A stretch of 64,000 bases of DNA from Synechococcus sp. PROS-U-1. GTDB taxonomy: Bacteria; Cyanobacteriota; Cyanobacteriia; PCC-6307; Cyanobiaceae. Below the pieces are notes generated by a model that did not search any database, was not told where the DNA came from, and saw only the letters and a program-made list of their open reading frames with translations. The position numbers and the translations under genes are program-made. The stretch covers positions 1,178,001 to 1,242,000 of the forward strand of contig NZ_CP047951.1 of NCBI RefSeq assembly GCF_014279755.1, given 5' to 3'. Below, piece by piece: positions 54,626-64,000 of this stretch (its first letter is position 1; every line of letters begins with the position of its first letter).

Positions 54626-56148
54626 AACGCCATGGCTCGGCTGTTCCAGCACCCCTGAAGACGTTCCCCCAAACTCTCGCCCAGCAGTGTCAGCACGGCA
54701 GACATCAGCACAATCCAGAGCACCAACCACCAGTGAAAGGAACTGAGGGCTTCCATCAGCTGCCAGCCAAGGCCTGCCCCGCCGACGAGTCCGATGATCG
54801 CGGTGTCGCGCAGGATCACATCCATTCGATAAGTCGCATAGGTGAGGTAAGAGCGGCTGACATCAGCCAGGGGGCCGTAGAGCCAGCTGACGCGGGAGGA
54901 TGCGCCGCAGGATTTCAGTGTTTGAGCAGAACCCATGCCCGTGCTGCGGATCTCGTCCATCAGCACCCGTCCCATCACACCACTGTGATGAAGCCCAAGG
55001 GCCAGCCCTGCCAACGCCAGACTTGGTTTAACCAACATCAGCAGCAGCAGTGCCGTGAGTGGTGCGGGGAGGAGTCGAAGCGCGCCCCACACCACGTCCT
55101 GCAGGTGAAGGCTGGTCTGACTGGGCCAGACCAAGAGCAGAAGCGGGGGCAAGCCGGTGGCAATGCAACAGGCGATCACCGTGATCCACAACGTTGCCGC
55201 GATCACCCCTGGCCAGGAGATCTCCAAGGCAGCAGACAATCCACTGGCCCCGTCCATGACGTTCCCAAAGAGTGCCGACCACTGGCCAACAGGCCAGGAC
55301 AACTGCAGATTCAGGTGCGCACCCCAGGCGATGGCGATCAAGGGGCTGATCACTGGAAGAAACAGCATGCGTGACCAGGTTCGGAGCATCCGGAGGAGCC
55401 GGTCCAGAACCACCATGGCGATGGCCAGCAGCCATAGGCCGCTCCACATCTCTTGAAATTGCAGCGACCTCAGGCTGAGGCTGAGGTCTGTGCCCAAGCC
55501 TCCAAGACCGAAAACACCCAGAATGAGGGCTGACCGAAGTGCGCAGTCGAGACGATGGCCAAGATGGTCGCAGATCGGTTGAGCCAGAGGAGGCGCCAAG
55601 CCGGTCAGGATGACGGCCCATGGTGTGGCTCCGGTTCCCTTGAGCATCGGGATGGCAGGGGAGACGTGACAGTCCACCTGATCGGCAATGACCCTTGCCA
55701 TCAGAACTGAGTAGGGAATGGCAATGGCGCAGACAGCAACCCAGCCATTCAGTCCGAACACCTGCAGGAGCAGCAGTCCCCAAATCAATTCATGAATGGC
55801 TCGGAGGGGTGCCATGCAGCGCCGCAGAAGCACAGCTGGCCAGCTCACCCCAGCCAGGATGTCCCAAACTGATCTGGAGCTCAGGAATCCCAGAACCACG
55901 CCAGCAACGCTGCTGATTCCCCACGACAGCAGGGAGATGAAAACAGTGATCTGCAGTCCATTCAGCAAGCTGCTCAGAACAAGGGGATCCATGGAGGGCT
56001 GCACCGCTGCTGCAGCGAATTGCTGCAGTAGAGGCAGCCCTCCGCCATGCGCATCCCGCACCAGAACAGCCAGCATTCCAAGCAGGCTGAGGCCAGGCAG
56101 CAGAGGCAGCAGCGGCAGTGCCGGCTTCAGGGTGATGCGTAAAGCCAT
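54622..56148 (-). CDS. phnE: Phosphonate/phosphite ABC transporter permease, fused double PhnE
   Basis: 508 residues, twice the normal PhnE length, with two complete permease halves. Each half has an EAA-type cytoplasmic loop: DQVDCHVSPAIPMLKGTGATPW (in pieces) and EIRSTGMGSAQTLKSCGASS. About ten to twelve membrane helices. It forms the inner-membrane channel with PhnC as ATPase and PhnD as binding protein. The fusion means one chain replaces a homodimer or two genes. Start ATG 56148 is inside the phnC end. Confidence 0.88.
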   Translation of the reverse strand: MALRITLKPALPLLPLLPGLSLLGMLAVLVRDAHGGGLPLLQQFAAAAVQPSMDPLVLSSLLNGLQITVFISLLSWGISSVAGVVLGFLSSRSVWDILAGVSWPAVLLRRCMAPLRAIHELIWGLLLLQVFGLNGWVAVCAIAIPYSVLMARVIADQVDCHVSPAIPMLKGTGATPWAVILTGLAPPLAQPICDHLGHRLDCALRSALILGVFGLGGLGTDLSLSLRSLQFQEMWSGLWLLAIAMVVLDRLLRMLRTWSRMLFLPVISPLIAIAWGAHLNLQLSWPVGQWSALFGNVMDGASGLSAALEISWPGVIAATLWITVIACCIATGLPPLLLLVWPSQTSLHLQDVVWGALRLLPAPLTALLLLMLVKPSLALAGLALGLHHSGVMGRVLMDEIRSTGMGSAQTLKSCGASSRVSWLYGPLADVSRSYLTYATYRMDVILRDTAIIGLVGGAGLGWQLMEALSSFHWWLVLWIVLMSAVLTLLGESLGERLQGCWNSRAMAL

Positions 56149-56831
56149 TCCAACTGATCGCGATGGATCGCTTCCGGTGGTGCATCGATCACTAGGGCGC
56201 CGTCACGGAGCCCCAGAACCCGCTCAAATCTGTGAATTAGGTCCGGGCGATGCAGGCTGATCAGACATCCCGACGAACGCAGAAGCGTATTGAGGACATC
56301 ATCGGCAAGGGTGGGATCAAGAGCTGAGAGGGGCTCGTCAGCCAGAACCATCTCAGGAATCTGGCGCAGTAAACGGGCCAGGGCCACCCGCTGGCGCTGC
56401 CCCCCCGAGAGCTCACGAACGGGCTGATTCATCAGAGCACCGTCAAGATTCACCAGCCTCATTAACGCAAGACAGCTTTCCTGCTCCAGGGAGCCCATCA
56501 AGTTCCGCAGAGCCCAGAGCAGACCATGGCGTCCGAGGGCGCCACTGTTGATGTTCTGGATGACACTCAGCTCCTCCACCAGGCGGAGGTCCTGCCAGAG
56601 GGTGCCGATACGCCGTTGTTGTCGGCGAGCTAGGTGTTGAACGGGTTGCCCACACCAGTGCACTGATCCTGTGTCGGGTTGCAGGGACCCATTGCAAAGC
56701 TTCAGAAATGTGGTTTTGCCGGCACCACTGGCACCAAGCAGAACCACACGCTGGTCAGCACGAAGCGTGACGCTGATCGGTTGAAGCCGTTGGCCCAGGC
56801 AGGCCTGGTTCAGCTCCAGCAGAGATGTCAA
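56127..56831 (-). CDS. phnC: Phosphonate/phosphite ABC transporter ATP-binding protein
   Basis: 234 residues. Walker A LGASGAGKTTFLK, Q-loop LWQDLRLVEELSV, signature LSGGQRQRVALARLL, Walker B MVLADEPLSALDP and H-loop LHRP (H present). The order phnD-phnC-phnE with overlaps of 4 and 22 bases shows one operon. The family also covers phosphite uptake. Confidence 0.88.
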   Translation of the reverse strand: MTSLLELNQACLGQRLQPISVTLRADQRVVLLGASGAGKTTFLKLCNGSLQPDTGSVHWCGQPVQHLARRQQRRIGTLWQDLRLVEELSVIQNINSGALGRHGLLWALRNLMGSLEQESCLALMRLVNLDGALMNQPVRELSGGQRQRVALARLLRQIPEMVLADEPLSALDPTLADDVLNTLLRSSGCLISLHRPDLIHRFERVLGLRDGALVIDAPPEAIHRDQLEWLYASP

Positions 56832-57751
56832 CGGATCTTTCCGAGCTGGCGACCCACTTCTTCGATCATCTCGTAGTCCTCGTTCTGAGCAGGGATGAAG
56901 CGTTCCGCCCCGAACAACTCCAGGACTGTGGCGCCTGTGGGCGTTTCAGACGACAACTCCAAAAGCGCAGACTGCACTTTGTCGGTGAAGCCATCACCAA
57001 AGCGTTGATCAAGATCAGGGCGCACAACCCAGTGGTAATCGACGTAGGGAGGGGTTTCCCAGATGACTGTCACTTTGTCTGGGTCAACGCGGCCCGCATC
57101 CACGTTGCTGCGCCAGACCTGCGAGTTCAAGGCACCCACGTCGTAAGCACCGCTTTGAACCACAGCAATGGTGGCGTCGTGGCTGCCGCTGAAGCCCGGA
57201 CCACCCCCTGCAAGATCCTCAGGCTTGACGCTGTTTTCCCCCATGAAGTACTGCGGCATCAGGCGACCTGAAGTCGAGCTTTCTGAACCGAAGGCCAGTC
57301 GGCGTCCCTTGAGTTCAACCAGTTGGTCAGCACTGGTGAAAGGGCGCAAACCACTGGCGCCATTGGCAATGAACACGCTGGTGAACTCAGCATCGATATC
57401 CCGTTGCGCCAGAACGCGGGCTCCAGGCGTCTGCAGCCTTGCCTGTACTCCGGTGAGCCCCCCGAACCACACAAGATCAAGGCTGCCAGTGCGGAAGGCA
57501 CTGACCGCCGCCGCGTAATTGCTGACTGGCGCATAGCTGACGGGAACCTCCAGCTTTTCGCTGAGTTCTTCCGACAAGGTGCCGTAAAGCCGATTCAGCT
57601 TTTCAGGGTTCTGGTCGGGAATGGCACCGATCCGCAGCGCACTCTGCTCACTCGTTTTTTGAGGTGTACCGCAACTGCTCACACTGACGGCAATGACCAG
57701 ACCTGCGATCAGGCTGTTGGCCGCCACTGCCTGCTGTTTTCGTACAGACAT
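56828..57751 (-). CDS. phnD: Phosphonate/phosphite-binding lipoprotein
   Basis: 307 residues. Signal with lipobox VSVSSCG, then the PhnD fold: ALRIGAIPDQNPEKLNRLYGTLSEEL, DLVWFGGLTGVQARL, GSESSTSGRLMPQYF and GSHDATIAVVQSGAYDVGALN, which hold ligand-binding residues (S/T and aromatic). Marine picocyanobacteria have more than one PhnD-like protein with different preference for phosphite, methylphosphonate or phosphate; which one this is cannot be told. Starts at ATG 57751. First gene of the operon. Confidence 0.9.
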   Translation of the reverse strand: MSVRKQQAVAANSLIAGLVIAVSVSSCGTPQKTSEQSALRIGAIPDQNPEKLNRLYGTLSEELSEKLEVPVSYAPVSNYAAAVSAFRTGSLDLVWFGGLTGVQARLQTPGARVLAQRDIDAEFTSVFIANGASGLRPFTSADQLVELKGRRLAFGSESSTSGRLMPQYFMGENSVKPEDLAGGGPGFSGSHDATIAVVQSGAYDVGALNSQVWRSNVDAGRVDPDKVTVIWETPPYVDYHWVVRPDLDQRFGDGFTDKVQSALLELSSETPTGATVLELFGAERFIPAQNEDYEMIEEVGRQLGKIR

Positions 57752-57779
57752 TCAGGGGTGTTGAAGAGGATGACTGGGA

Positions 57780-58958
57780 TCAGAAGGCGCTGAGCAATCG
57801 CTTCAGTCGTTTCAGTCCTTCGTTGATCGTCTCATCCGCTACGGCACATGACAGACGGATGCACCTGTTATCGCCGAAGGCGAGGCCTGGAACGACCGCC
57901 AGGCCTTCCTGCTCGAGAGCTTGTCGACAGAACTCCATGGAGTCAGGTGCCCCGTCCGGCAGGCGCGGGAAGGCATAGAAGGCCCCCTGGGGTGGGGTCA
58001 ACGTGATGCCATCCAGCGCTAAGAGCCCTTCTGTGAGCAACGTGCGCCGGTGGTTGTAACTGATCGCCATCTCGCGAACGCAGTCTCTTGAGCCCTCAAT
58101 TGCAGCCAAGGCACCCCGTTGGGCAAAGCTGCATACATTGCTGGTGCTTTGGCTTTGCAGGGCTGAGGCGGCCTTGATCACCGCAGCATCACCGGCGAGA
58201 TATCCCAAGCGCCAGCCCGTCATGGCCCAGCCTTTGGCAAACCCGTTCACGGTGAAGCAACGCTCGCGGATGTCTTCGGCAACCGCAGCAAAGCTGCAGT
58301 GCTGTTGGCCGTCAGCCAGGAGATATTCATAGATCTCATCGCTCATCACCAACAGCTGGGGGTGACGGGCCACCAGTTCGGCCAGAGCCTCGAGTTCGGC
58401 CCGTGGCATCACCCGACCGCTGGGGTTTCCGGGTGAATTGATCACCAGAAGACGGCTGCGGGGGGTGATGTGCTGCTCCAGCAGGTCGAGATCCAGCTGG
58501 AATCCCTCATCGGCTTTTGTGGGGACGATGGTTGTGCTGGCACCAGCCAACGCAGCCATCTCCGGATAGCTCAGCCAGTAAGGCGAAGAGAGCAGCACCT
58601 CATCGCCGGGATTCAGCAGCACCTGGAACAGGTTGTAGATCGCCTGCTTCCCGCCGTTGGTGATCAGAACCTGCTCAGGTTGGGTTGGGATTCTGTTTTC
58701 GACGCTCAGTTTGAGAGCGAGCGCGGCACGGAGCTCTGGATCGCCTGCTGCGGGGCCGTAACGGGTGAAGCCGGATGCCATGGCCCGCTGGGCAGCTTCA
58801 ACGATGAACGGGGGTGTGTTGAAGTCAGGCTCTCCGGCACTGAGGCTGCAAATGTCTTGGCCACTGTCGCGGAGCGCTTTGGCCTTGGCACTGATCTCCA
58901 GCGTCAAGGACGGTTTCAGGGCCACGGCCCGATCGGAAAGTTCTGGCGGGCGTGGCAT
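57780..58958 (-). CDS. aspC: Aspartate aminotransferase (class I)
   Basis: 392 residues from ATG 58958 (GTG/ATG further upstream up to 59009 lies outside the family alignment). PLP enzyme of the I-gamma group: LSAGEPDFNTPPFI, INSPGNPSGRV, MSDEIYEYL and the PLP lysine in VNGFAKGWAMTGWRLGY. It exchanges amino groups between aspartate and 2-oxoglutarate; a preference for prephenate is possible in this group. Ends 28 bases before phnD starts. Confidence 0.9.
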   Translation of the reverse strand: MPRPPELSDRAVALKPSLTLEISAKAKALRDSGQDICSLSAGEPDFNTPPFIVEAAQRAMASGFTRYGPAAGDPELRAALALKLSVENRIPTQPEQVLITNGGKQAIYNLFQVLLNPGDEVLLSSPYWLSYPEMAALAGASTTIVPTKADEGFQLDLDLLEQHITPRSRLLVINSPGNPSGRVMPRAELEALAELVARHPQLLVMSDEIYEYLLADGQQHCSFAAVAEDIRERCFTVNGFAKGWAMTGWRLGYLAGDAAVIKAASALQSQSTSNVCSFAQRGALAAIEGSRDCVREMAISYNHRRTLLTEGLLALDGITLTPPQGAFYAFPRLPDGAPDSMEFCRQALEQEGLAVVPGLAFGDNRCIRLSCAVADETINEGLKRLKRLLSAF

Positions 58959-59044
58959 CAGCAACGCACCTCGCCGCGGCGCGTCTAAAACGTCATCATC
59001 CTGCCTCAAATGGTGTCGCAGACAACCTTGATGTCACCGCAAAA

Positions 59045-59446
59045 ATGAACGCGATGAAGATGATCTGGGTTCTTGCCGCTGATGACACCGGCACCCTTGG
59101 CCGCTTCTACAGCGATTTGTTCCAAGCCAGGTTCATGCCTGGAATGGGAGACCACCACTGCGTTGTTGAGTTTGGCGATGGAACCCGCCTTGAGATCTAC
59201 AGGCCCTCTCGCAAGCGCCCTTTCCCCACACGTGGGCGGGCGTTGGCCCCTTGTTTGCGTCTTGATCCATCGCTGGATCCTTTGCCTGAGCTTCGACGTC
59301 TTCTCAGCACAGCTCTTGAATGTGGTGGATCGCTTCTGGAAGACGCGAGGGTCGAAGCCTTCGGTGCCGAGGCCTGGATCCAGGATCCAGAGGGCAATCC
59401 ACTTTTGTTGCTGGCTCCCGTGGTCTCTGCTGATTCGATGTCATGA
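59045..59446 (+). CDS. VOC/glyoxalase-like protein
   Basis: 133 residues from ATG 59045 (ATG 59054 possible). Pattern of a vicinal-oxygen-chelate fold: IWVLAADDTGTLGRFYSDLF, then HCVVEFGDGTRLEIYRP and the C-terminal WIQDPEGNPLLLLAP. VOC proteins bind a metal and act on diverse substrates; none is evident here. The stop overlaps the start of the UDG gene by four bases (ATGA). Confidence 0.82.
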   Translation: MNAMKMIWVLAADDTGTLGRFYSDLFQARFMPGMGDHHCVVEFGDGTRLEIYRPSRKRPFPTRGRALAPCLRLDPSLDPLPELRRLLSTALECGGSLLEDARVEAFGAEAWIQDPEGNPLLLLAPVVSADSMS

Positions 59447-60006
59447 CCGGTTCAAGCCTGAAGGATTGCTCCACCTGCACGGCCTGTGAACTCGCCTCCA
59501 ACCGACAGACGGTTGTGATCAGTCGCGGCAATCCAGATGCCGATGTGATGCTGATTGGCGAAGCGCCAGGAGCGCAGGAGGATGTTCAGGGCATTCCGTT
59601 TGTGGGTCGCTCCGGTCGAGCCCTTGACCAATTGCTGCAGGAGGTGGACCTGGATCCATCCCGTGACCTTTACATCTGCAATGCCATCAAGTGCAGGCCA
59701 CCCAAGAACCGGCGACCGAAGAAAGCCGAGCTGGCCTCCTGCCGTTCATGGCTTGATCTGCAACTGGCTGCCGTTGACCCCAAGGTGATTGTGTTGACGG
59801 GAGCCACGGCTGTGGAGGCGATCCTGGGGATCAAGGGCGGCATGACCCAGTTGCGAGGCCAGTGGCAGAGCTGGAATGGACGCTCCGTGATGCCGATATT
59901 TCACCCGTCGTATCTGCTGAGGAATCCCTCCAAGGCAGCGGGTGCTCCCCTCGACCTCACCAGACAGGATCTAACCGCGGTTAGGCGCAGGCTGTGCGAA
60001 CGTTGA
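59443..60006 (+). CDS. Uracil-DNA glycosylase, family 4 (Fe-S type)
   Basis: Removes uracil from DNA. 187 residues. Motif [18 protein letters not shown], motif [11 protein letters not shown] and the Fe-S cysteines ([10 protein letters not shown] near the N-terminus, then CNAIKC and SCRSWLD). Coupled to the VOC gene; its stop lies just before ispG, and overlaps a GTG possible start at 59994. Confidence 0.9.
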   Translation: MTGSSLKDCSTCTACELASNRQTVVISRGNPDADVMLIGEAPGAQEDVQGIPFVGRSGRALDQLLQEVDLDPSRDLYICNAIKCRPPKNRRPKKAELASCRSWLDLQLAAVDPKVIVLTGATAVEAILGIKGGMTQLRGQWQSWNGRSVMPIFHPSYLLRNPSKAAGAPLDLTRQDLTAVRRRLCER

Positions 60007-60026
60007 CGCGCTTCACAACCGGCCCC

Positions 60027-61223
60027 ATGACTGCCCTGGATCGGCGTTACGACACCAAGATCCACCGCCGTGTCACCCGCACCGTGATGGTGGGTGATGT
60101 GCCGATCGGCAGTGAACACCCCGTCGTTGTTCAGTCGATGATCAACGAGGACACTCTTGACATTGATGGTTCCGTGGCGGGGATCCTCCGGCTTGTGGAA
60201 GCCGGCTGCGAAATCGTTCGGGTGACCACCCCTTCAATTGGTCATGCCAAGGCCATGGCCAAGATCAGGGCTGCGCTGCGGGAGCAGGGCTGCATGGTTC
60301 CCCTGGTGGCGGACGTTCACCACAACGGCATCAAGATCGCCCTGGAAGTTGCCAAGCACGTCGACAAAGTTCGAATCAATCCAGGTCTGTTCGTTTTCGA
60401 CAAACCAGATCCGGATCGGCAGGAGTTCAGCGCAGACGAATTTGCCGCCATCGGCAAGCGCATCCGGGAAACGTTTGAGCCTTTGGTGACCCTGCTGCGG
60501 GATCAGAACAAAGCACTGAGGATCGGTGTGAACCATGGCTCTCTGGCGGAGCGGATGCTGTTCACCTATGGCGATACCCCCGAGGGGATGGTCGAATCAG
60601 CCATGGAATTTGTGCGGATCTGCCATGAACTTGATTTCCACAACATCGTGATTTCGATGAAGGCCTCTCGGGCTCCGGTGATGCTGGCGGCCTATCGGTT
60701 GATGGCCGACACGATGGACAAGGAGGGCTTCAACTATCCCCTGCACTTGGGCGTGACAGAGGCAGGCGATGGTGATTACGGCCGGATCAAAAGCACAGCA
60801 GGCATCGCCACGCTTCTTGCCGATGGTCTGGGCGACACCCTTCGGGTTTCCTTGACGGAGGCTCCTGAAAAGGAAATTCCTGTTTGCTATTCGATCCTCC
60901 AGTCGTTGGGTCTACGCAAAACCATGGTTGAGTACGTCGCTTGTCCGAGCTGCGGGCGCACCTTGTTCAACCTGGAAGAAGTGCTCCACAAAGTGCGGGA
61001 TGCCACCCAGCATCTGCAGGGTCTTGATATCGCCGTAATGGGATGCATCGTCAATGGCCCTGGAGAGATGGCTGACGCGGATTACGGCTATGTGGGCAAA
61101 GGACCAGGAACCATCGCTCTTTACCGAGGGCGCGAAGAAATCCGCAAGGTTCCTGAAGCGGAAGGCGTCGAAGCCTTGATCCAGTTGATCAAAGAGGACG
61201 GGCGTTGGGTGGAACCCGCCTGA
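60027..61223 (+). CDS. ispG: 4-hydroxy-3-methylbut-2-enyl-diphosphate synthase
   Basis: Iron-sulfur enzyme of the MEP isoprenoid path, using ferredoxin in cyanobacteria. 398 residues from ATG 60027 (GTG 59994 possible). Motifs: [48 protein letters not shown], and Fe-S cysteines in [10 protein letters not shown] and [18 protein letters not shown]. The product feeds ChlP and carotenoid synthesis. Preceded by the UDG gene with 20 bases between. Confidence 0.95.
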   Translation: MTALDRRYDTKIHRRVTRTVMVGDVPIGSEHPVVVQSMINEDTLDIDGSVAGILRLVEAGCEIVRVTTPSIGHAKAMAKIRAALREQGCMVPLVADVHHNGIKIALEVAKHVDKVRINPGLFVFDKPDPDRQEFSADEFAAIGKRIRETFEPLVTLLRDQNKALRIGVNHGSLAERMLFTYGDTPEGMVESAMEFVRICHELDFHNIVISMKASRAPVMLAAYRLMADTMDKEGFNYPLHLGVTEAGDGDYGRIKSTAGIATLLADGLGDTLRVSLTEAPEKEIPVCYSILQSLGLRKTMVEYVACPSCGRTLFNLEEVLHKVRDATQHLQGLDIAVMGCIVNGPGEMADADYGYVGKGPGTIALYRGREEIRKVPEAEGVEALIQLIKEDGRWVEPA

Positions 61224-61257
61224 TCTCGTTAGGGTGAAGAATCAGTCCTGAGGGGAC

Positions 61258-62607
61258 ATGGTCCGGAGTCAACGCTTGCGTTCCGTTGTTCGATCGACTC
61301 CGTTGCTTTTGATGCTTGCTGTTGGAGGTGTCGCAACCGCCATTGGCATCAGCTCTCCGGGGCTTTCCCTTCCCTCAGCCTCCGGCGGCTCGATTCGTGA
61401 TAGCCCCAAAGAGGTCATCGATCAGGTCTGGCAAATCGTCTATCGCGATTACTTGGATTCCACGGGCTCCTACGACGAGACGGGGTGGCGCCAATTGCGC
61501 AGCAATCTGCTGAGCAAGTCCTACGCGGGCAGCGCAGAGTCTTACGAGGCGATTCGCGGCATGTTGGCGAGCCTCGAAGACCCTTACACGCGTTTTCTTG
61601 ATCCGAAGGAGTTCAAGGAGATGCAGATTGACACCTCAGGTGAGCTGATGGGTGTGGGGATCCAGCTCAGTCTCGACAAGGACAGCAAGGAGTTGATCGT
61701 TGTCTCCCCCATTGAGGGGACGCCTGCCTCCCGTGCCGGGGTTCAGCCCAAGGATGTGATCGTTTCGATTGATGGGGCTTCCACGAAGGGGATGACCACC
61801 GAGGACGCTGTGAAGTTGATCCGTGGTCCGGAGGGAACCGACGTTGTGCTGGGACTCAGGCGTCAGGGCCAGGTTTTGAATGTGCCGCTGAAACGGGCAC
61901 GCATCGAGATTCACGCTGTGAAGTCCGCACTCAACACGGCACCCAATGGGCGGAAGGTGGGCTACATCAGGCTGAAGCAGTTCAATGCCAACGCATCTCG
62001 AGAGATGCGTCAGGCCATCAAAGTTCTGGAGTCTCAAGGCGCTGAGGGGTATGTGCTCGATTTGCGCAGTAATCCTGGCGGGCTGCTTGAGGCCAGTGTC
62101 GACATCGCGCGTCAGTGGCTGAACGAGGGCACCATCGTCAGCACCCGCACTCGGGAAGGGATTCGCGATGTTAGGCGTGCGACTGGGAGTGCGATCACCG
62201 ACAAACCCTTGGTTGTTCTGATTGATCAGGGGTCTGCAAGTGCCAGTGAAATCCTTTCAGGAGCCCTGCAGGACAATTCCCGTGCTCAGCTCATCGGTCA
62301 GAAGACCTTTGGCAAGGGCCTGGTTCAGGCCGTCCGTGGCCTGGCTGATGGATCAGGTCTGACAGTCACTATCGCCAAATATTTGACGCCAAAAGGAACA
62401 GACATTCACAAGAACGGAATCCAACCAGATATCGAAGTCGCGATGTCTGAGAGAGAAATAAAAAACTTCTCGATCGATGATTTAGGGACCCAAAAAGACA
62501 GTCAGTACAGAACTGCAGAGAAGACCCTGGTGAAGCAGTTGAGAAGAGCACAAGCTGGAACAACGTTCCAGCCGGGCAAAACAAATCTCAGCTATGCCTT
62601 GCCGTAA
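61258..62607 (+). CDS. C-terminal processing protease (S41)
   Basis: 449 residues. N-terminal membrane anchor or signal (PLLLMLAVGGVATAIG), PDZ domain near residues 110-190 (GVGIQLSLDKDSKELIV), and the peptidase domain with GSASASEILSGALQDNS (catalytic Ser) and GQKTFGKGLVQ (Lys). Cyanobacteria have CtpA, B and C; CtpA matures the D1 protein. Assignment among these needs an alignment. Starts at ATG 61258. Confidence 0.92.
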   Translation: MVRSQRLRSVVRSTPLLLMLAVGGVATAIGISSPGLSLPSASGGSIRDSPKEVIDQVWQIVYRDYLDSTGSYDETGWRQLRSNLLSKSYAGSAESYEAIRGMLASLEDPYTRFLDPKEFKEMQIDTSGELMGVGIQLSLDKDSKELIVVSPIEGTPASRAGVQPKDVIVSIDGASTKGMTTEDAVKLIRGPEGTDVVLGLRRQGQVLNVPLKRARIEIHAVKSALNTAPNGRKVGYIRLKQFNANASREMRQAIKVLESQGAEGYVLDLRSNPGGLLEASVDIARQWLNEGTIVSTRTREGIRDVRRATGSAITDKPLVVLIDQGSASASEILSGALQDNSRAQLIGQKTFGKGLVQAVRGLADGSGLTVTIAKYLTPKGTDIHKNGIQPDIEVAMSEREIKNFSIDDLGTQKDSQYRTAEKTLVKQLRRAQAGTTFQPGKTNLSYALP

Positions 62608-62608
62608 C

Positions 62609-62779
62609 TCAGGAGATCGGCTGCATCAGGCCACCGCCACCGCCACCACCATTGGAGTCATCATCATCGGATGCTCCGGGCTGGAACAGGGCATAAACAC
62701 CGAGTGCCGTCGCACAGAACACACCGCTGATCAGTTCCAGAGAAACGCCACCAGCACCGATTTCGACAAATTCGCCCAT
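62609..62779 (-). CDS. Small membrane protein with Asp-Gly-rich tail
   Basis: 56 residues from ATG 62779. Short polar start MGEFVEIGAG, one membrane segment (GGVSLELISGVFCATALGVYALF), then QPGASDDDDSNGGGGGGG and LMQPIS. A tail of Asp followed by Gly after a single helix is unusual. Function unknown. It lies between two convergent larger genes, and its clean membrane profile and ATG support it. Confidence 0.65.
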   Translation of the reverse strand: MGEFVEIGAGGVSLELISGVFCATALGVYALFQPGASDDDDSNGGGGGGGLMQPIS

Positions 62780-62857
62780 GCCAGTCGATTTCACTCGAAC
62801 CAATGTAACGAAGAATTGCGTGGGTGGTCATTTTTTTCTCAGAATTGGCCTTAAGCC

Positions 62858-64000
62858 TCAGACCTGAACCACCTCGGCGTTCTTCGCGCTGAGAGCTTCT
62901 TGGCGCTGGGCCTCGGTTTTGCCGTCGGCATCAGGAATCTGTGCCGCCATCAAACGAAGCCACTCCATCAGCTGTTCAAGTTGTTTTTCCATGGGCAGAA
63001 CGCCGAGGCCACGGGCCATGACCTTGTGCTGGATGCCGCTGCCGGCTTGATAAACCAAACGACCATGCAAATGTTGGGGGAGTCCCTGACGCAGCAATCG
63101 GAACGCAGGTTCCTCCATGGGTGTCTCGAATACCACATTTGGCTTCTCCGGTTTGATCCTGGAGAAGCCGCACCGCTTCGCCAGAAGCTTGAGTTCCATG
63201 AGCTGCAGAAGAGACACCACTGCAGCGGGCAACGCTCCGTAGCGATCGGCCCAACCCGCTGCGAGTTCCACGAGTGCCTCTGCCGTCAGGCAATCAGCAG
63301 CGGCTCGGTACGCAGCGATTTTCTCGTCGGGATCGGTGATCCAGTCGGCAGGCACGAAGGCCGTGACCGGTAGATCGACTTGAGTGTCATCAACACTGGG
63401 GATGTCTTGGCCCTGAATTTCGGCCAGTGATTCCTGCAGCATTTCCATGTACAGATCAAAGCCAATGGTTTCCATTTGGCCGCTCTGCTGCACACCGAGC
63501 AGATTGCCAACCCCACGGATCTCCATATCCCTCATGGCGAGTTGATAGCCGCTGCCCAGCTGGGCGAACTCCTGAATGGCGCGAAGCCGTTGACGCGCGT
63601 TATCGCTCAGCGAGGCGTTGCCGGGATAAAACAGCCATGCGTGGGCCTGAATGCCACTGCGGCCAACGCGACCCCGCAGTTGATACAGCTGTGCCAATCC
63701 AAAACGGTGGGCGTCTTCAATCAGGATGGTGTTGACGCGGGGGATATCAAGACCGCTCTCAACGATGGTGGTGCAGAGCATCACGTCGGCTTCGCCGGCA
63801 TTGAAGGCAACCATGGCGCTTTCCAGCTCGCCCTCGGCCATTTGGCCATGGGCAACCAGCAGTTTCAAGCCCGGCAACATTGCTCTCAAACCAGTAGCCA
63901 CCTCTTCGATCCCCTCCACCCTGGGAACCACGTAAAACACCTGTCCCCCCCGATCCAGTTCCTGGCGGATGGCGCTTCGTACCGCTTCCGGATCCAGTGA
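62858..64000 (-). CDS. mfd: Transcription-repair coupling factor (3' part, 5' end cut)
   Basis: Frame open to the window end, coding the last 380 or so residues of Mfd. Helicase motifs from the second RecA domain are visible: [15 protein letters not shown]-like ([17 protein letters not shown]), [21 protein letters not shown] and [10 protein letters not shown], then the C-terminal TRCF domain ([16 protein letters not shown]). Mfd pushes stalled RNA polymerase and recruits UvrA. The ATP-binding part lies beyond 64000. Confidence 0.95.
   Translation of the reverse strand, partial: SLDPEAVRSAIRQELDRGGQVFYVVPRVEGIEEVATGLRAMLPGLKLLVAHGQMAEGELESAMVAFNAGEADVMLCTTIVESGLDIPRVNTILIEDAHRFGLAQLYQLRGRVGRSGIQAHAWLFYPGNASLSDNARQRLRAIQEFAQLGSGYQLAMRDMEIRGVGNLLGVQQSGQMETIGFDLYMEMLQESLAEIQGQDIPSVDDTQVDLPVTAFVPADWITDPDEKIAAYRAAADCLTAEALVELAAGWADRYGALPAAVVSLLQLMELKLLAKRCGFSRIKPEKPNVVFETPMEEPAFRLLRQGLPQHLHGRLVYQAGSGIQHKVMARGLGVLPMEKQLEQLMEWLRLMAAQIPDADGKTEAQRQEALSAKNAEVVQV

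Noticed and set aside
1-64000. CRISPR arrays, insertion sequences, integrases or prophage
   Set aside because: No regularly spaced repeats, transposase or integrase motifs seen on either strand; tRNA-Ser shows no attachment-site duplication that I could find by eye.

Overview
The window looks like a chromosome segment of a marine picocyanobacterium, most likely Synechococcus of the marine cluster. It carries oxygenic-phototroph genes (geranylgeranyl reductase ChlP, ferredoxin-sulfite reductase, CcsA, a CPP1-like protein, a stand-alone PCP_red protein), the class II FBPase/SBPase GlpX of the Calvin cycle, a B12-dependent ribonucleotide reductase, and compact, moderately GC-rich coding with many 1-20 bp overlaps. 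Only one tRNA gene (Ser, anticodon TGA) is present. I see no rRNA, CRISPR array, intact transposase or integrase.

Layout. 1-15.2 kb is dense housekeeping: a partial VanX-like dipeptidase, sir, glyS, a small membrane protein, chlP, a VanY-like carboxypeptidase, a U32 peptidase, typA, a DUF309 gene, the lptA-lptB-lptF-type export operon and ccsA. 15.2-20.2 kb is the gene-poor part, with an orphan 157-residue ORF, a seven-repeat TPR lipoprotein, a truncated and frameshifted AbrB-like remnant, a 42-codon membrane micro-ORF and several hairpin terminators with no gene attached. 20.2-28 kb holds central carbon metabolism: rpe, glpX, hemA, glgC, gnd, pgl and a CIA30-like gene. 28-36.2 kb carries ilvD, upp, a pentapeptide-repeat protein, a CobW GTPase, a DMT exporter, a DUF389 gene whose N-terminus lies in another frame across a T7 tract, and a POR-like SDR coupled to a beta-propeller gene. 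36.2-42.8 kb is a second sparse stretch: a CxxC micro-ORF, the coupled LOG/SDR/membrane/HIT string, a ribbon-helix-helix gene with a repeat-rich upstream region, small orphans and tRNA-Ser. 42.8-64 kb is again dense: nrdJ, a methyltransferase, prfC, a CPP1-like gene, hslO, an ABC ATPase, rsmE, a DUF92 gene, a sigma factor, the PhnD-PhnC-PhnE plus SGNH hydrolase operon, an aminotransferase, a UDG, ispG, a C-terminal processing protease and the 3' part of mfd.

How genes act together. rpe, glpX, glgC, gnd and pgl link the Calvin cycle, glycogen synthesis and the oxidative pentose phosphate path. hemA and chlP feed tetrapyrrole and phytyl supply; ispG feeds the isoprenoid path on which ChlP depends. 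The phn operon is an uptake system for a reduced or organic phosphorus compound. No complete undescribed system stands out. The best leads are the DUF389 homopolymer frameshift, the repeat-rich control region of the RHH gene pair, the phn-linked SGNH hydrolase with a fused double permease, and several unannotated micro-ORFs and RNA-like hairpins in the two sparse regions.
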